A stretch of 6,484 bases of DNA from Pseudomonadota bacterium (lineage in GTDB: Bacteria > Pseudomonadota > Gammaproteobacteria > Burkholderiales > SG8-39): the NCBI GenBank assembly GCA_003242425.1, contig QGUL01000109.1, positions 1 to 6,484 of the forward strand, given 5' to 3'. A model generated the notes under the pieces. That model was given only the letters and a program-made list of their open reading frames with translations. It searched no databases and had not been told where the DNA came from. Below are positions 1 through 5,803 of this stretch, piece by piece. Numbering within the stretch: the stretch's first letter is position 1; each line of letters starts with the position of its first letter. A program made the position numbers and the translations under genes.

Positions 1-809
1 CCGTTGAATCGAATACCAGTAATCGATCCGGCATGAACGCAAGGATTTGGCGCCCAACAGGAATAATAGGTACCTCGATATTTGTTTTCACGAAAGGCGG
101 CGCCCCCCACGGTTGGACGGATTCCCTTTCGCTGCACGATCCCTGTCGCCCCTGCGTGATACTTCGAATCCTTGACAGCTCCCCTAGCTTCTATGTGCCA
201 GATCTTCGAGCAAGAACGTAATCTCTGAAACGCTTCATGCAGCATCGCATATGCAGCCTCAACGTCTGGCTCCAAGTCATATAAGACTACTGTTGTTTTT
301 CTAAGATCATCCTTCACACGCGCAAGCCAACAAAGCACAGCCGCAAAGAAAACGAAAGCGACCACCACCCAATTCGGCACGGTCTTTGAGAACAGTAATA
401 TCAGTGCTCCAACAAGTGAGGCTGCAATTGTGGGCGGAAGAATCCGCGTCTTTCGTTTTTTCTCGTTTAGCTCACGCAATAGCTCTGCGCTAGAGGCGTC
501 GACCATCTGCTCGACTGGCCCACTTTCAATTTCATGCATCGGGCCTACCGACGCCGAAAGATTTTCGTGATCCAGACTTTCACGCGACGTTTCCGGCTCG
601 ACCAAACGTCGCCTAGCGGGCAAACTCGCACCAGGCGAGTGGAGACTTTTCCGGAAGTACAGTCCCTCGCGTCCCATGTGAACATAGTTTCCACGTGGGC
701 CTGCACCGAGCCGGAGTCCCTTAATGCCTACGGATACTCCTAAGCCGGACTTCGACAGGTTGAACCTGAATGGACCAACCGACAGAGCCTTTCTGATATA
801 GAAACCCAT
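1..809 (-). pseudogene. DUF4236-domain membrane protein, frameshifted and cut by the left edge
   Basis: Read on the minus strand from ATG at 809. Residues 1-55 match the DUF4236 N-terminal domain: MGFYIRKALSVGPFRFNLSK, then a glycine-rich GLGVSVGIKGLRLGAGPRGN and HMGREGLYFRKSL. A polar linker follows, then two hydrophobic segments (about 123-140 and 147-163), a helical stretch, and a C-terminal domain with W204 and KYHAGATGIVQRK (216-228). At residue 235 the frame breaks in a run of six G (six C on the plus strand, 103-108). Removing one base gives APPFVKTNIEVPIIPVGRQ and then ILAFMPDRLLVFDST, which is the expected continuation as I recall the family. The unshifted frame has no stop before the edge but reads as unlike protein. 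The function of DUF4236 proteins is unknown. Codons such as ATA, TTA and AGA differ from the GC-rich genes to the right, which suggests transfer. The break could be a real mutation, a slippage-controlled switch or a sequencing error. Confidence 0.82.
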
Positions 810-814
810 CGCGC

Positions 815-819
815 CCTCC
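815..819 (-). promoter_or_regulatory. Ribosome binding site of the DUF4236 gene
   Basis: GGAGG on the minus strand, inside a longer purine run, lies five bases before the ATG at 809. An in-frame TAG sits at 822-824. Together these fix the start at 809 and exclude the later in-frame ATG codons at 677 and 539. Confidence 0.7.
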
Positions 820-824
820 CCCTA

Positions 825-1285
825 TCACTGCACGATTGGTGAAAGAAAAGCTGCCTGCTAGCCTATCAGCAGTCACGCCTGACTTCCAACATTGCAATGA
901 ATTGAGCCGTTCGTTTTGAGCCAATCTAAGAGCTGAGACTGGCACTTGCGCATAAGCGACTTGGTATTACTCCAAGCTTTCTACTCTTTGAAACGGTTGC
1001 GTCCGTTAGCACTTGCGACCAAGCCTTATTTGTCGACGCTTGCCGCTGATAGCTGCACTACCTTGCCGTTGTTGCTTACCCTGCCGAGGGTCGCCGCCTG
1101 TCACTGGGGATGGGGCTTTATGCGCCGGAGGCACACTTGATCGACGATGGCACAGAAGACAAAAAAGTGGTTGATTAGCTTGTGCGTGTGAGTACGACAG
1201 GGGTTCGTTGGCTTCTAAATTGCAAGCTTGCCTCCAGCGATTGAAGCCATTCCGGCATCGCTCCGATGTGTGGAGAAACCAGGCC
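825..1285. other. Intergenic stretch without an assignable gene
   Basis: About 460 bases of lower GC than the DNA to the right. Several short frames are open on both strands, but none has a recognisable domain, a good ribosome site and plausible composition together. The most protein-like is a plus-strand frame open from 1053 (after TAG at 1050-1052) to TAG at 1176-1178, ending LYAPEAHLIDDGTEDKKVVD; it could be the tail of a decayed gene or chance. The minus-strand frame at 1006-1341 runs into the start of the DUF2231 gene and reads as low-complexity antisense. The promoters of the DUF4236 gene (minus) and of the DUF2231 operon (plus) must lie in or near this stretch, but I see no convincing -35/-10 pair. 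Confidence 0.5.
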
Positions 1286-1732
1286 ATGCCCGCCACGATT
1301 GAGCGACGGGAGTACGTCCAAGTCCATCCTGTCCAAGCCATTCACCCCTTCCACGCCGTCATGCTGGCCGCGACGGTGCCGCTGTTTCTGGGCGCGCTGC
1401 TGAGCGACTGGGCCTACTGGCGCACGTACCACATCCAGTGGGCGAACTTCTCCTCATGGCTGCTCGCCGGGGCGCTGGTGTTCGGCGCCGTGGCGCTGCT
1501 GTTCGCGGTGTTCGGCCTGTTCACCCGGCACGGCCGTGGTGCACGCCGGCTGCTCTACACGCTGCTGCTCCTTGCGACCTGGGTGCTGGGGTTCGTCAAC
1601 GCGCTGATCCACGCCAAGGATGCCTGGGCGGTGATGCCGACAGGGCTCGTGCTGTCGGTGATCGTGACGCTTCTGGCCTGCGCGGCGACCTGGGCGGGCT
1701 TCTCCACGCTTCGGGCGGGAGCGGCGTCATGA
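1286..1732 (+). CDS. DUF2231-type four-helix inner-membrane protein
   Basis: A 148-residue integral membrane protein. Four hydrophobic segments are visible at about 24-39, 58-79, 89-108 and 118-139. The N-terminal VHPVQAIHPFHA (13-24) with its His-Pro pairs is characteristic of DUF2231 proteins, whose biochemical role is not established. H20 in the HPF motif and H109 at the end of the third helix could be cofactor ligands; this is inference. The start at 1286 is preferred over 1208, because the extra 26 residues (MASKLQ...) are basic, unlike the family, and lie in low-GC DNA, and because GGAG stands at 1272-1275, ten bases before the ATG. The stop overlaps the start of the next gene (ATGA at 1729-1732), so the two are translationally coupled. 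The pairing suggests it anchors or passes electrons from the periplasmic dehydrogenase. The family call is fairly sure; the role is speculative. Confidence 0.85.
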   Translation: MPATIERREYVQVHPVQAIHPFHAVMLAATVPLFLGALLSDWAYWRTYHIQWANFSSWLLAGALVFGAVALLFAVFGLFTRHGRGARRLLYTLLLLATWVLGFVNALIHAKDAWAVMPTGLVLSVIVTLLACAATWAGFSTLRAGAAS

Positions 1733-3030
1733 GGCGCGCGAATCTTTCCCTGGCCGCGATGACGGCATTCGCGCTCGTGCTAAGCGCGTGCGAGAAGGGC
1801 GCCGAGCAACAGCAGTACGGTCCCGAGGTGCAGTTGCCGGAGCCACAGCGCGGTCTGCTGCCGAGCATGGTGATCGCCAAGCCCGCCCCGTGGGGCGACA
1901 AGAAGCCGGTCGTGCCGCAGGGCTACACCGTCACGGCCATCGCGACGGATCTCGGCATTCCCCGGCAGAGCCTGGTGCTTCCCAACGGCGACATTCTGGT
2001 GGCCGAAGGACGCGGCGGCGCCGGTGCGCCGAAGCTGAAGCCCAAGGATGTGATCGCCGGGATCATCAAGGCCAAGGGCACCACGCAGGTGGACAGCGGC
2101 CACCGGCTGACGTTGCTGCGCGATGCCGACGGCGACGGCAGCTACGAGTTGAAGCCCGTCTTCCCCCACAAACTCAACGCGCCCTACGGGCTCGCCTACC
2201 ACGACGGCAAGCTCTACGTCGCCAATCAGGATTCGGTGGTGCGCTTCGACTACCGCGACGGCCAGACGAAGGCCGAAGCGCCGCCGGTCAAAGTCACCGA
2301 CCTGCCTTCGGCCATCAACCATCACTGGACGAAGGCGATGACCGTCAGCCCGGACGGCCGCTTCCTTTACGTGGGCATCGGTTCGAACAGCAACATCACC
2401 GAGCGGGGCATGACGGCCGAGGTCGATCGCGCCATGGTGTGGCAGATCGACGCGGAAACCGGCATGCACAAACCCTACGCCACCGGCCTGCGCAATCCCA
2501 CGGCGCTCGCCATCCAGCCGGGCACGGACGTGCTGTGGGCGGTGGTGAACGAGCGCGACGAACTCGGTCCCGATCTGGTGCCCGACTATCTCACCCACGT
2601 GCAGGAAGGCGGTTTCTACGGCTGGCCCTATGCCTACTGGGGACCGAACCCGGACCCGCGGGTGATGCCTTCCGATCCCGAGAAAGTCAAAGCGACCATC
2701 AAGCCGGACTACGCGCTGGGCTCGCACGTCGCGGCGCTGGGGCTCGCCTTCTCCGTGCCCGAGATGGGCAGCGAGTTCGCCGAGGGCGTGTTCGTCGGCC
2801 AGCACGGAAGCTGGAACCGCAATCCGCCGGTGGGCTACAAGGTGGTGTTCATTCCCTTTCGCGACGGCAAGCCTGCGGGCGCGCCCATCGAATTCATGAC
2901 CGGATTCCGGGAACAGGACGGCACGACCTACGGCCGGCCGGTGGGCGTGACGGTCGATCCGCGTGGCGCGCTCATCGTGTGCGACGACCTGTCGAACACC
3001 GTGTGGCGGGTGACGCCCGCCAAACAATGA
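1729..3030 (+). CDS. PQQ-dependent sorbosone/sugar dehydrogenase-like lipoprotein
   Basis: A 433-residue secreted six-bladed beta-propeller oxidoreductase of the sorbosone dehydrogenase / soluble glucose dehydrogenase superfamily. In this family PQQ and Ca2+ support oxidation of sugars or aldoses in the periplasm. The N-terminus is a lipoprotein signal: MRR, a hydrophobic stretch, then lipobox LSAC with the lipidated Cys at 21. Propeller landmarks are LPNGDILVAEG (84-94), DADGDG (132-137), INHHW (196-200, probably holding the catalytic His), SPDGRFLYVGIGSNSN (207-222), GLRNP (253-257), EGGFYGWPYAYWG (293-305), GQHGSWNR (357-364) and YGRPVGV (401-407). The start at 1729 is chosen because it yields the signal peptide and has GGGAG at 1717-1721. 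The longer frame from 1438 only shadows the DUF2231 gene. The real substrate cannot be read, and no PQQ synthesis genes are in the window, so the organism must make PQQ elsewhere or take it up. Confidence 0.9.
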   Translation: MRRANLSLAAMTAFALVLSACEKGAEQQQYGPEVQLPEPQRGLLPSMVIAKPAPWGDKKPVVPQGYTVTAIATDLGIPRQSLVLPNGDILVAEGRGGAGAPKLKPKDVIAGIIKAKGTTQVDSGHRLTLLRDADGDGSYELKPVFPHKLNAPYGLAYHDGKLYVANQDSVVRFDYRDGQTKAEAPPVKVTDLPSAINHHWTKAMTVSPDGRFLYVGIGSNSNITERGMTAEVDRAMVWQIDAETGMHKPYATGLRNPTALAIQPGTDVLWAVVNERDELGPDLVPDYLTHVQEGGFYGWPYAYWGPNPDPRVMPSDPEKVKATIKPDYALGSHVAALGLAFSVPEMGSEFAEGVFVGQHGSWNRNPPVGYKVVFIPFRDGKPAGAPIEFMTGFREQDGTTYGRPVGVTVDPRGALIVCDDLSNTVWRVTPAKQ

Positions 3031-3043
3031 AGCGCCCGCTTCG

Positions 3044-3388
3044 ATGGCCGTGCTCTGCACGCCGGACGGTCGCTACTTCGTCGTGCGCGGCCGCTTGTGG
3101 CGCGCGGCGAACCCGGCGCTCGAACCGGAAGCGCGCGCCGAACTGGTGCGCGAGTTGATGAACGCGCGCCGTGCCGTGAAAGCGGCGTTACGCGCGGGCG
3201 ATCGGGAACGTCTTCGTATCGCGCGCGACGCGGTGCATGCCGCCAAGCTCGCACTGGGCGAACGCGGACCGCCCTGGTGGGACGACCGCGCGCCGGACTT
3301 CAACCGGCATCTGGTGAGGAACACGCCGTACGCGGCGTGGTACCGCACGCAAACGGCGGCCGGATCCGCGTTCCCCGCCGCGGAGTGA
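3044..3388 (+). CDS. Conserved hypothetical protein, 114 residues
   Basis: A small, soluble, very basic protein with no signal peptide or membrane segment. I recognise the sequence type as a recurrent proteobacterial hypothetical but know no assigned function. Three blocks are visible: an N-terminal beta-like part, PDGRYFVVRGRLWRAANP (7-24); a charged alpha-helical middle rich in Arg and Ala (about 27-70); and an aromatic C-terminal part with GERGPPWWDD (72-81) and FNRHLVRNTPYAAWY (86-100). The last two blocks look like the conserved signature. It starts 13 bases after the dehydrogenase stop without a strong ribosome site, so it is probably expressed by read-through or coupling from that gene. 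The helical middle plus basic charge could suit nucleic-acid or partner binding, which is only a guess. Confidence 0.82.
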   Translation: MAVLCTPDGRYFVVRGRLWRAANPALEPEARAELVRELMNARRAVKAALRAGDRERLRIARDAVHAAKLALGERGPPWWDDRAPDFNRHLVRNTPYAAWYRTQTAAGSAFPAAE

Positions 3389-3416
3389 AGGTTGTCCGGC
3401 AAGACTCGTTTCCGTC

Positions 3417-3423
3417 AAAGGAG
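3417..3423 (+). promoter_or_regulatory. Ribosome binding site of the SnoaL-like gene
   Basis: AAAGGAG six bases before the ATG at 3430 supports that start over the in-frame ATG at 3436. It also excludes the upstream extension of the same open frame, which only shadows the 114-residue gene. Confidence 0.7.
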
Positions 3424-3429
3424 CGCACC

Positions 3430-3858
3430 ATGGCCATGTCCCGCACCCAGATCGACCGACTGATCGACGAACATTTCAAATACGAGGCCACCGACGATCT
3501 GGACGGCGTCATGGCGAGTCTCGCCGTGGAAGTGGAACATCAGGTCATCCCTTCCCCCATGGGCGTGCTGCACGACCACGCGCAGATTCGCGCTTTCTAC
3601 AGCATGCTGTTCGGCGATATGCGCGGCACGGGCGTCACGCCGGTGCGTCGGCTGTACGGCGAGGACTTCGTCGTCGACGAGGCGATCTGGAACGGCCACA
3701 TCGACGACGGCCGCCCTTCCCTGTGCGAAGGCAAGCGCGGGCCGGTGAGCTTCCGCTTGCTGCACGTGTTCGAAATACGCGACGGCAGGATCGCCCGCGA
3801 GCAGGTGTGGTGCGACCTCGCGGCGATTCAGCAGCAGCTCGGCTGCGCAGTCGGCTAG
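3430..3858 (+). CDS. SnoaL/NTF2-like superfamily protein
   Basis: A 142-residue cytoplasmic protein with the cone-shaped NTF2-like fold, seen as an N-terminal helix pair (IDRLIDEHFKYEATDDLDGVM, about 8-28), a block HQVIPSPMGVLHDHAQIRAF (37-56) and a C-terminal sheet ending SFRLLHVFEIRDGRIAREQVWCDL (107-130). The pattern 'F.i.dGrI...w.D' is typical of SnoaL-like and ester cyclase-like members. These bind small hydrophobic ligands and may be cyclases, isomerases or hydrolases; H50, D76-E84 and D129 could line the pocket, but I cannot assign catalysis. It has its own ribosome site and lies 41 bases after the upstream gene, so it may or may not be co-transcribed. It ends five bases from the convergent VOC gene. 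The fold is confident; the reaction is unknown. Confidence 0.85.
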   Translation: MAMSRTQIDRLIDEHFKYEATDDLDGVMASLAVEVEHQVIPSPMGVLHDHAQIRAFYSMLFGDMRGTGVTPVRRLYGEDFVVDEAIWNGHIDDGRPSLCEGKRGPVSFRLLHVFEIRDGRIAREQVWCDLAAIQQQLGCAVG

Positions 3859-3863
3859 CGCGC

Positions 3864-4292
3864 TCAGAAGGTGATGTGCACCGAAGGGGCGCTGCGTTTC
3901 GCCTCGCCGTGGTAGACCGCCTCGATGTTGTTGCCGTCCGGGTCGAGCACGAAAGCCGCGTAATACCCGGGGTGATAGGGACGCTCGCCGGGCGCACCGT
4001 TGTCCTTTCCGCCGGCGGCCAGCGCCGCGTTGTAGAACGCCTCCACCGTCGCGCGGTCGCGCGCCTGGAAGGCGATGTGATTGCGACCGGTCAGCATGCC
4101 CAGCGCGGCGGGGCTGTCCGCTGCAGAAACGACGAATTCGTCCGCCCAGAAAAACCCCCCGCCTTCGCCCTGCACAGGAATGCCGAGCGCGTTCAACACG
4201 GCTTCGTAGAACCTTCTGGAAGCAGCGAGGTCTTTAACGACCAGTTGGACGTGGTCGATGAGCCGTCCACGATGCAGTTCCTGGAGTTCCAT
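3864..4292 (-). CDS. VOC family (glyoxalase/dioxygenase-like) protein
   Basis: A 142-residue protein of the vicinal oxygen chelate superfamily, with two beta-alpha-beta-beta-beta modules. Module one opens at LIDHVQLVVKDLAASRRFYE (11-30), and module two at NHIAFQARDRATVEAFYNAA (71-90), followed by PYHPGYYAAFVLDPDGNNIE (105-124). H14, H72 and E124 occupy the places of the metal ligands in single-chain VOC enzymes, so it is probably a metalloenzyme acting on a small molecule; the family covers glyoxalase I, extradiol dioxygenases and FosA-like thiol transferases. The start at 4292 (MELQEL) is chosen because the extra 36 residues of the longer frame from 4400 have no family resemblance and would overlap the next gene's ribosome site. 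The ribosome site at 4292 is weak. Its divergent neighbour pair includes a glutathione transferase, so a thiol-dependent detoxification role is possible but unproven. Confidence 0.87.
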   Translation of the reverse strand: MELQELHRGRLIDHVQLVVKDLAASRRFYEAVLNALGIPVQGEGGGFFWADEFVVSAADSPAALGMLTGRNHIAFQARDRATVEAFYNAALAAGGKDNGAPGERPYHPGYYAAFVLDPDGNNIEAVYHGEAKRSAPSVHITF

Positions 4293-4392
4293 GCGTCGCT
4301 CGTCGTCGATTGCGTACAGCGCGTCCCCCGGCAATTTATGCGCCCGGTTGTAACGCAGCAGCCGGCCACGCCGTCGTGAAAAGGAGACCCAC
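4293..4392. promoter_or_regulatory. Divergent promoter region between VOC and SRPBCC genes
   Basis: The 100 bases between the two divergent starts should carry promoters for both genes. The only AT-rich stretch is around 4333-4339 (CAATTTA), a possible -10 for the plus strand with a weak TTGCGT at 4310-4315 (18-base spacer). No clear operator repeat is seen. The location is inferred from gene layout rather than from strong motifs. Confidence 0.35.
4381..4386 (+). promoter_or_regulatory. Ribosome binding site of the SRPBCC gene
   Basis: AAGGAG six bases before the ATG at 4393; a near-ideal site that fixes this start. Confidence 0.7.
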
Positions 4393-4839
4393 ATGCCCAC
4401 CGGAACCGTCCAGCTTCACCGCGTTCTGCAAACCACGCCCGAGAAGCTCTATCGCGCCTTCACCGAGGGGCCCGCATTGGCGAAGTGGATCCCGCCTTAC
4501 GGCTTCACCTGCACCGTCCACGAACTCGACGCGCGCGCCGGCGGCCGTTTCAGGATGTCGTTCGAGAACTTCTCGACGGGGCACCGCCATGCCTTCGGCG
4601 GCGAATACCTGCAGCTCGTACCCGGGGAGTTCATCCAGTACACGGACCGGTTCGACGATCCCGGCCTCGCCGGCGAGCTGAGGGTGAGCGTGTGGCTCAA
4701 GGCCGTGTCCTGCGGAACGGAGCTTCGCATCGAGCAGACCGGCATTCCGGAAGCGATTCCCGTTGAGCAGTGCTATCTCGGCTGGCAGCAGTCGCTGCAG
4801 CAGCTTGCGAATCTGGTGGAGCCGGATATCCCCAATTAA
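4393..4839 (+). CDS. SRPBCC / AHSA1-family protein
   Basis: A 148-residue cytoplasmic protein with the helix-grip START-like fold of the AHSA1 (activator of Hsp90 ATPase homologue 1-like) family. Landmarks in order: the first strand ([20 protein letters not shown], 6-25), the classic [11 protein letters not shown] (29-39), the [13 protein letters not shown] turn (47-59), [21 protein letters not shown] (69-89), the strand [12 protein letters not shown] (109-120) and the long C-terminal helix with [16 protein letters not shown] (127-142). The fold forms a hydrophobic cavity. Bacterial members are mostly of unknown function, and some bind lipids or aromatics or are toxin-response proteins. It is the first gene of a pair with the glutathione transferase, 13 bases apart, and is divergent from the VOC gene. 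The family is confident; the ligand is unknown. Confidence 0.9.
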   Translation: MPTGTVQLHRVLQTTPEKLYRAFTEGPALAKWIPPYGFTCTVHELDARAGGRFRMSFENFSTGHRHAFGGEYLQLVPGEFIQYTDRFDDPGLAGELRVSVWLKAVSCGTELRIEQTGIPEAIPVEQCYLGWQQSLQQLANLVEPDIPN

Positions 4840-4852
4840 GCGAAGGACAGTC

Positions 4853-5557
4853 ATGATCGAACTCTATTCGGCCGCGACACCCAACGGCCACAAGATCTCC
4901 ATCGCGCTGGAGGAACTGGGGCTGCCCTACAACCTGCACGTGCTCGACCTCGCCGCAGGCGAGCAGAAGCAGCCATGGTTCCTGAAGATCAATCCGAACG
5001 GCCGCATTCCGGCGATCGTCGATCGCGAGGAAGGGGATTTCGCCGTGTTCGAGTCGGGCGCGATCCTGATCTATCTCGCCGAGAAGACCGGCAGACTGAT
5101 GCCCTCGGACCGCAAGGGCCGTTCGCGCGTGCTGCAATGGCTGATGTTCCAGATGGGCGGCATCGGCCCGATGATGGGCCAGGCCAATGTGTTCTATCGC
5201 TACTTCCCGGAGAAGATCCAGCCCGCGATCGATCGTTATCAGGGCGAGACGAAGCGCCTGTTCCGCGTGCTCGACGGCCATCTCAAGGAGCACGAATATC
5301 TGGCCGGCGATTATTCGATCGCCGACATCGCGAACTGGTCCTGGGTCCGCACCCATAAGTGGTCGGGCGTGGAGGTGGACGATCTGCCGCATCTGCAACG
5401 CTGGCTGAAGGCGATCGCCGCGCGGCCCGCGGTGCAGCGGGGCATCCAGCGACCGCCCTCCGCCATTGACGAGGCAAGCGAGGAAGACGCCAAACGCCTC
5501 GCGCAGGAGATATTGAAGATGGTCGAGACCGGCCGGTCTCGCGACGGCGGCGTCTGA
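4853..5557 (+). CDS. yfcG: YfcG/YghU-like (nu-class) glutathione S-transferase
   Basis: A 234-residue cytosolic glutathione transferase. The N-terminal thioredoxin-like domain (1-80) starts [20 protein letters not shown], whose TPNG at 9-12 is the nu-class signature in place of a catalytic Tyr or Cys. The cis-proline loop NGRIPAI (49-55) and glutamate-serine ESGA (67-70) bind glutathione. The all-helical C-terminal domain carries [17 protein letters not shown] (94-110), which closely resembles E. coli YfcG, and the N-capping box YSIADIA (154-160). YfcG and YghU bind glutathione or glutathione disulfide and act as disulfide-bond reductases and organic-peroxide reductases. The start at 4853 rather than 4763 is fixed by family alignment and by AAGGA at 4843-4847. 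It is the second gene of the SRPBCC operon. The C-terminal tail after about 205 is acidic and variable. The symbol denotes family resemblance, not proven orthology. Confidence 0.9.
   Translation: MIELYSAATPNGHKISIALEELGLPYNLHVLDLAAGEQKQPWFLKINPNGRIPAIVDREEGDFAVFESGAILIYLAEKTGRLMPSDRKGRSRVLQWLMFQMGGIGPMMGQANVFYRYFPEKIQPAIDRYQGETKRLFRVLDGHLKEHEYLAGDYSIADIANWSWVRTHKWSGVEVDDLPHLQRWLKAIAARPAVQRGIQRPPSAIDEASEEDAKRLAQEILKMVETGRSRDGGV
5524..5541. repeat. 18-base perfect palindrome at the 3' end of the GST gene
   Basis: CGAGACCGGCCGGTCTCG equals its own reverse complement and lies 13 bases before the GST stop codon. As RNA it can form a seven-pair stem with a four-base loop, but no U run follows, so it is not a standard terminator. 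Confidence 0.6.
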
Positions 5558-5596
5558 GCGCGCTACCATACGCGCCCCCGATCCAATGCAAGCATC

Positions 5597-5794
5597 ATGG
5601 CAAGACGATTGAGAGTCGGTCAGGCCATCACGCCGGAGGAATTCGATGCCCTTTCCGACGAGGAGCTGGAACGCCTGATCCCGAAGCGGTATCGCGAATA
5701 CTTTCCCGGCAAGGACGCGTGCGGCGACGGTTTCTTCTATCTGCACGACGGCACCGCCTACAGCTTCTACAAAGGCGGACTGCTGGACGATTGA
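5597..5794 (+). CDS. Small hypothetical protein, 65 residues
   Basis: A small acidic, soluble protein. An N-terminal part has ITPEEFDALSDEELERLIPK (11-30), a predicted amphipathic helix with two 'D/E-E-x-L' style steps. A C-terminal part, YFPGKDACGDGFFYLHDGTA (36-55) followed by YSFYKGGLLDD, is rich in aromatics and glycine, suggesting a small beta hairpin. There is one Cys and no signal peptide or membrane segment. I do not recognise a named family. It starts 39 bases after the GST stop with only a weak ribosome site, and ends nine bases from the stop of the convergent MFS gene. Codon use matches its GC-rich neighbours and the protein is of ordinary composition, which supports a real gene rather than chance; the competing minus-strand frame is a shadow of the MFS gene. 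Confidence 0.65.
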   Translation: MARRLRVGQAITPEEFDALSDEELERLIPKRYREYFPGKDACGDGFFYLHDGTAYSFYKGGLLDD

Positions 5795-5803
5795 AACCCG
5801 GCT

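Noticed and set aside
33..743. Plus-strand open frames at 33-221 and 534-743
   Set aside because: They lie antisense to the DUF4236 gene, have no ribosome site and show no protein-like motifs.
721..945. Minus-strand 74-residue frame
   Set aside because: It overlaps the DUF4236 start region in another frame; no family features.
946..1140. Plus-strand 64-residue frame beginning MRISDLVLLQAF
   Set aside because: No ribosome site, composition biased to Leu and Thr, and other frames equally open across the same DNA.
1222..1231. Ten-base palindrome GCAAGCTTGC upstream of the DUF2231 gene
   Set aside because: Short enough to be chance, and not placed against a recognisable promoter.
1006..1341. 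Minus-strand 111-residue frame
   Set aside because: It overlaps the well-supported DUF2231 start and reads as low-complexity antisense sequence.
1438..1728. 97-residue N-terminal extension of the dehydrogenase
   Set aside because: It is an Arg/Ala-rich shadow of the DUF2231 gene; the lipoprotein signal and ribosome site place the start at 1729.
1780..3060. Long minus-strand frame of 426 codons, and the plus-strand frame 1788-3158
   Set aside because: Both are frame shadows of the GC-rich dehydrogenase gene, full of Arg, His and Ala with no domain pattern.
5564..5569. TACCAT as a -10 element for the 65-residue gene
   Set aside because: No matching -35 at the right distance (5541-5546 reads GCGACG).
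4697..5746. Minus-strand 349-codon frame opposite the GST gene
   Set aside because: Antisense shadow; the plus-strand GST motifs are unambiguous.
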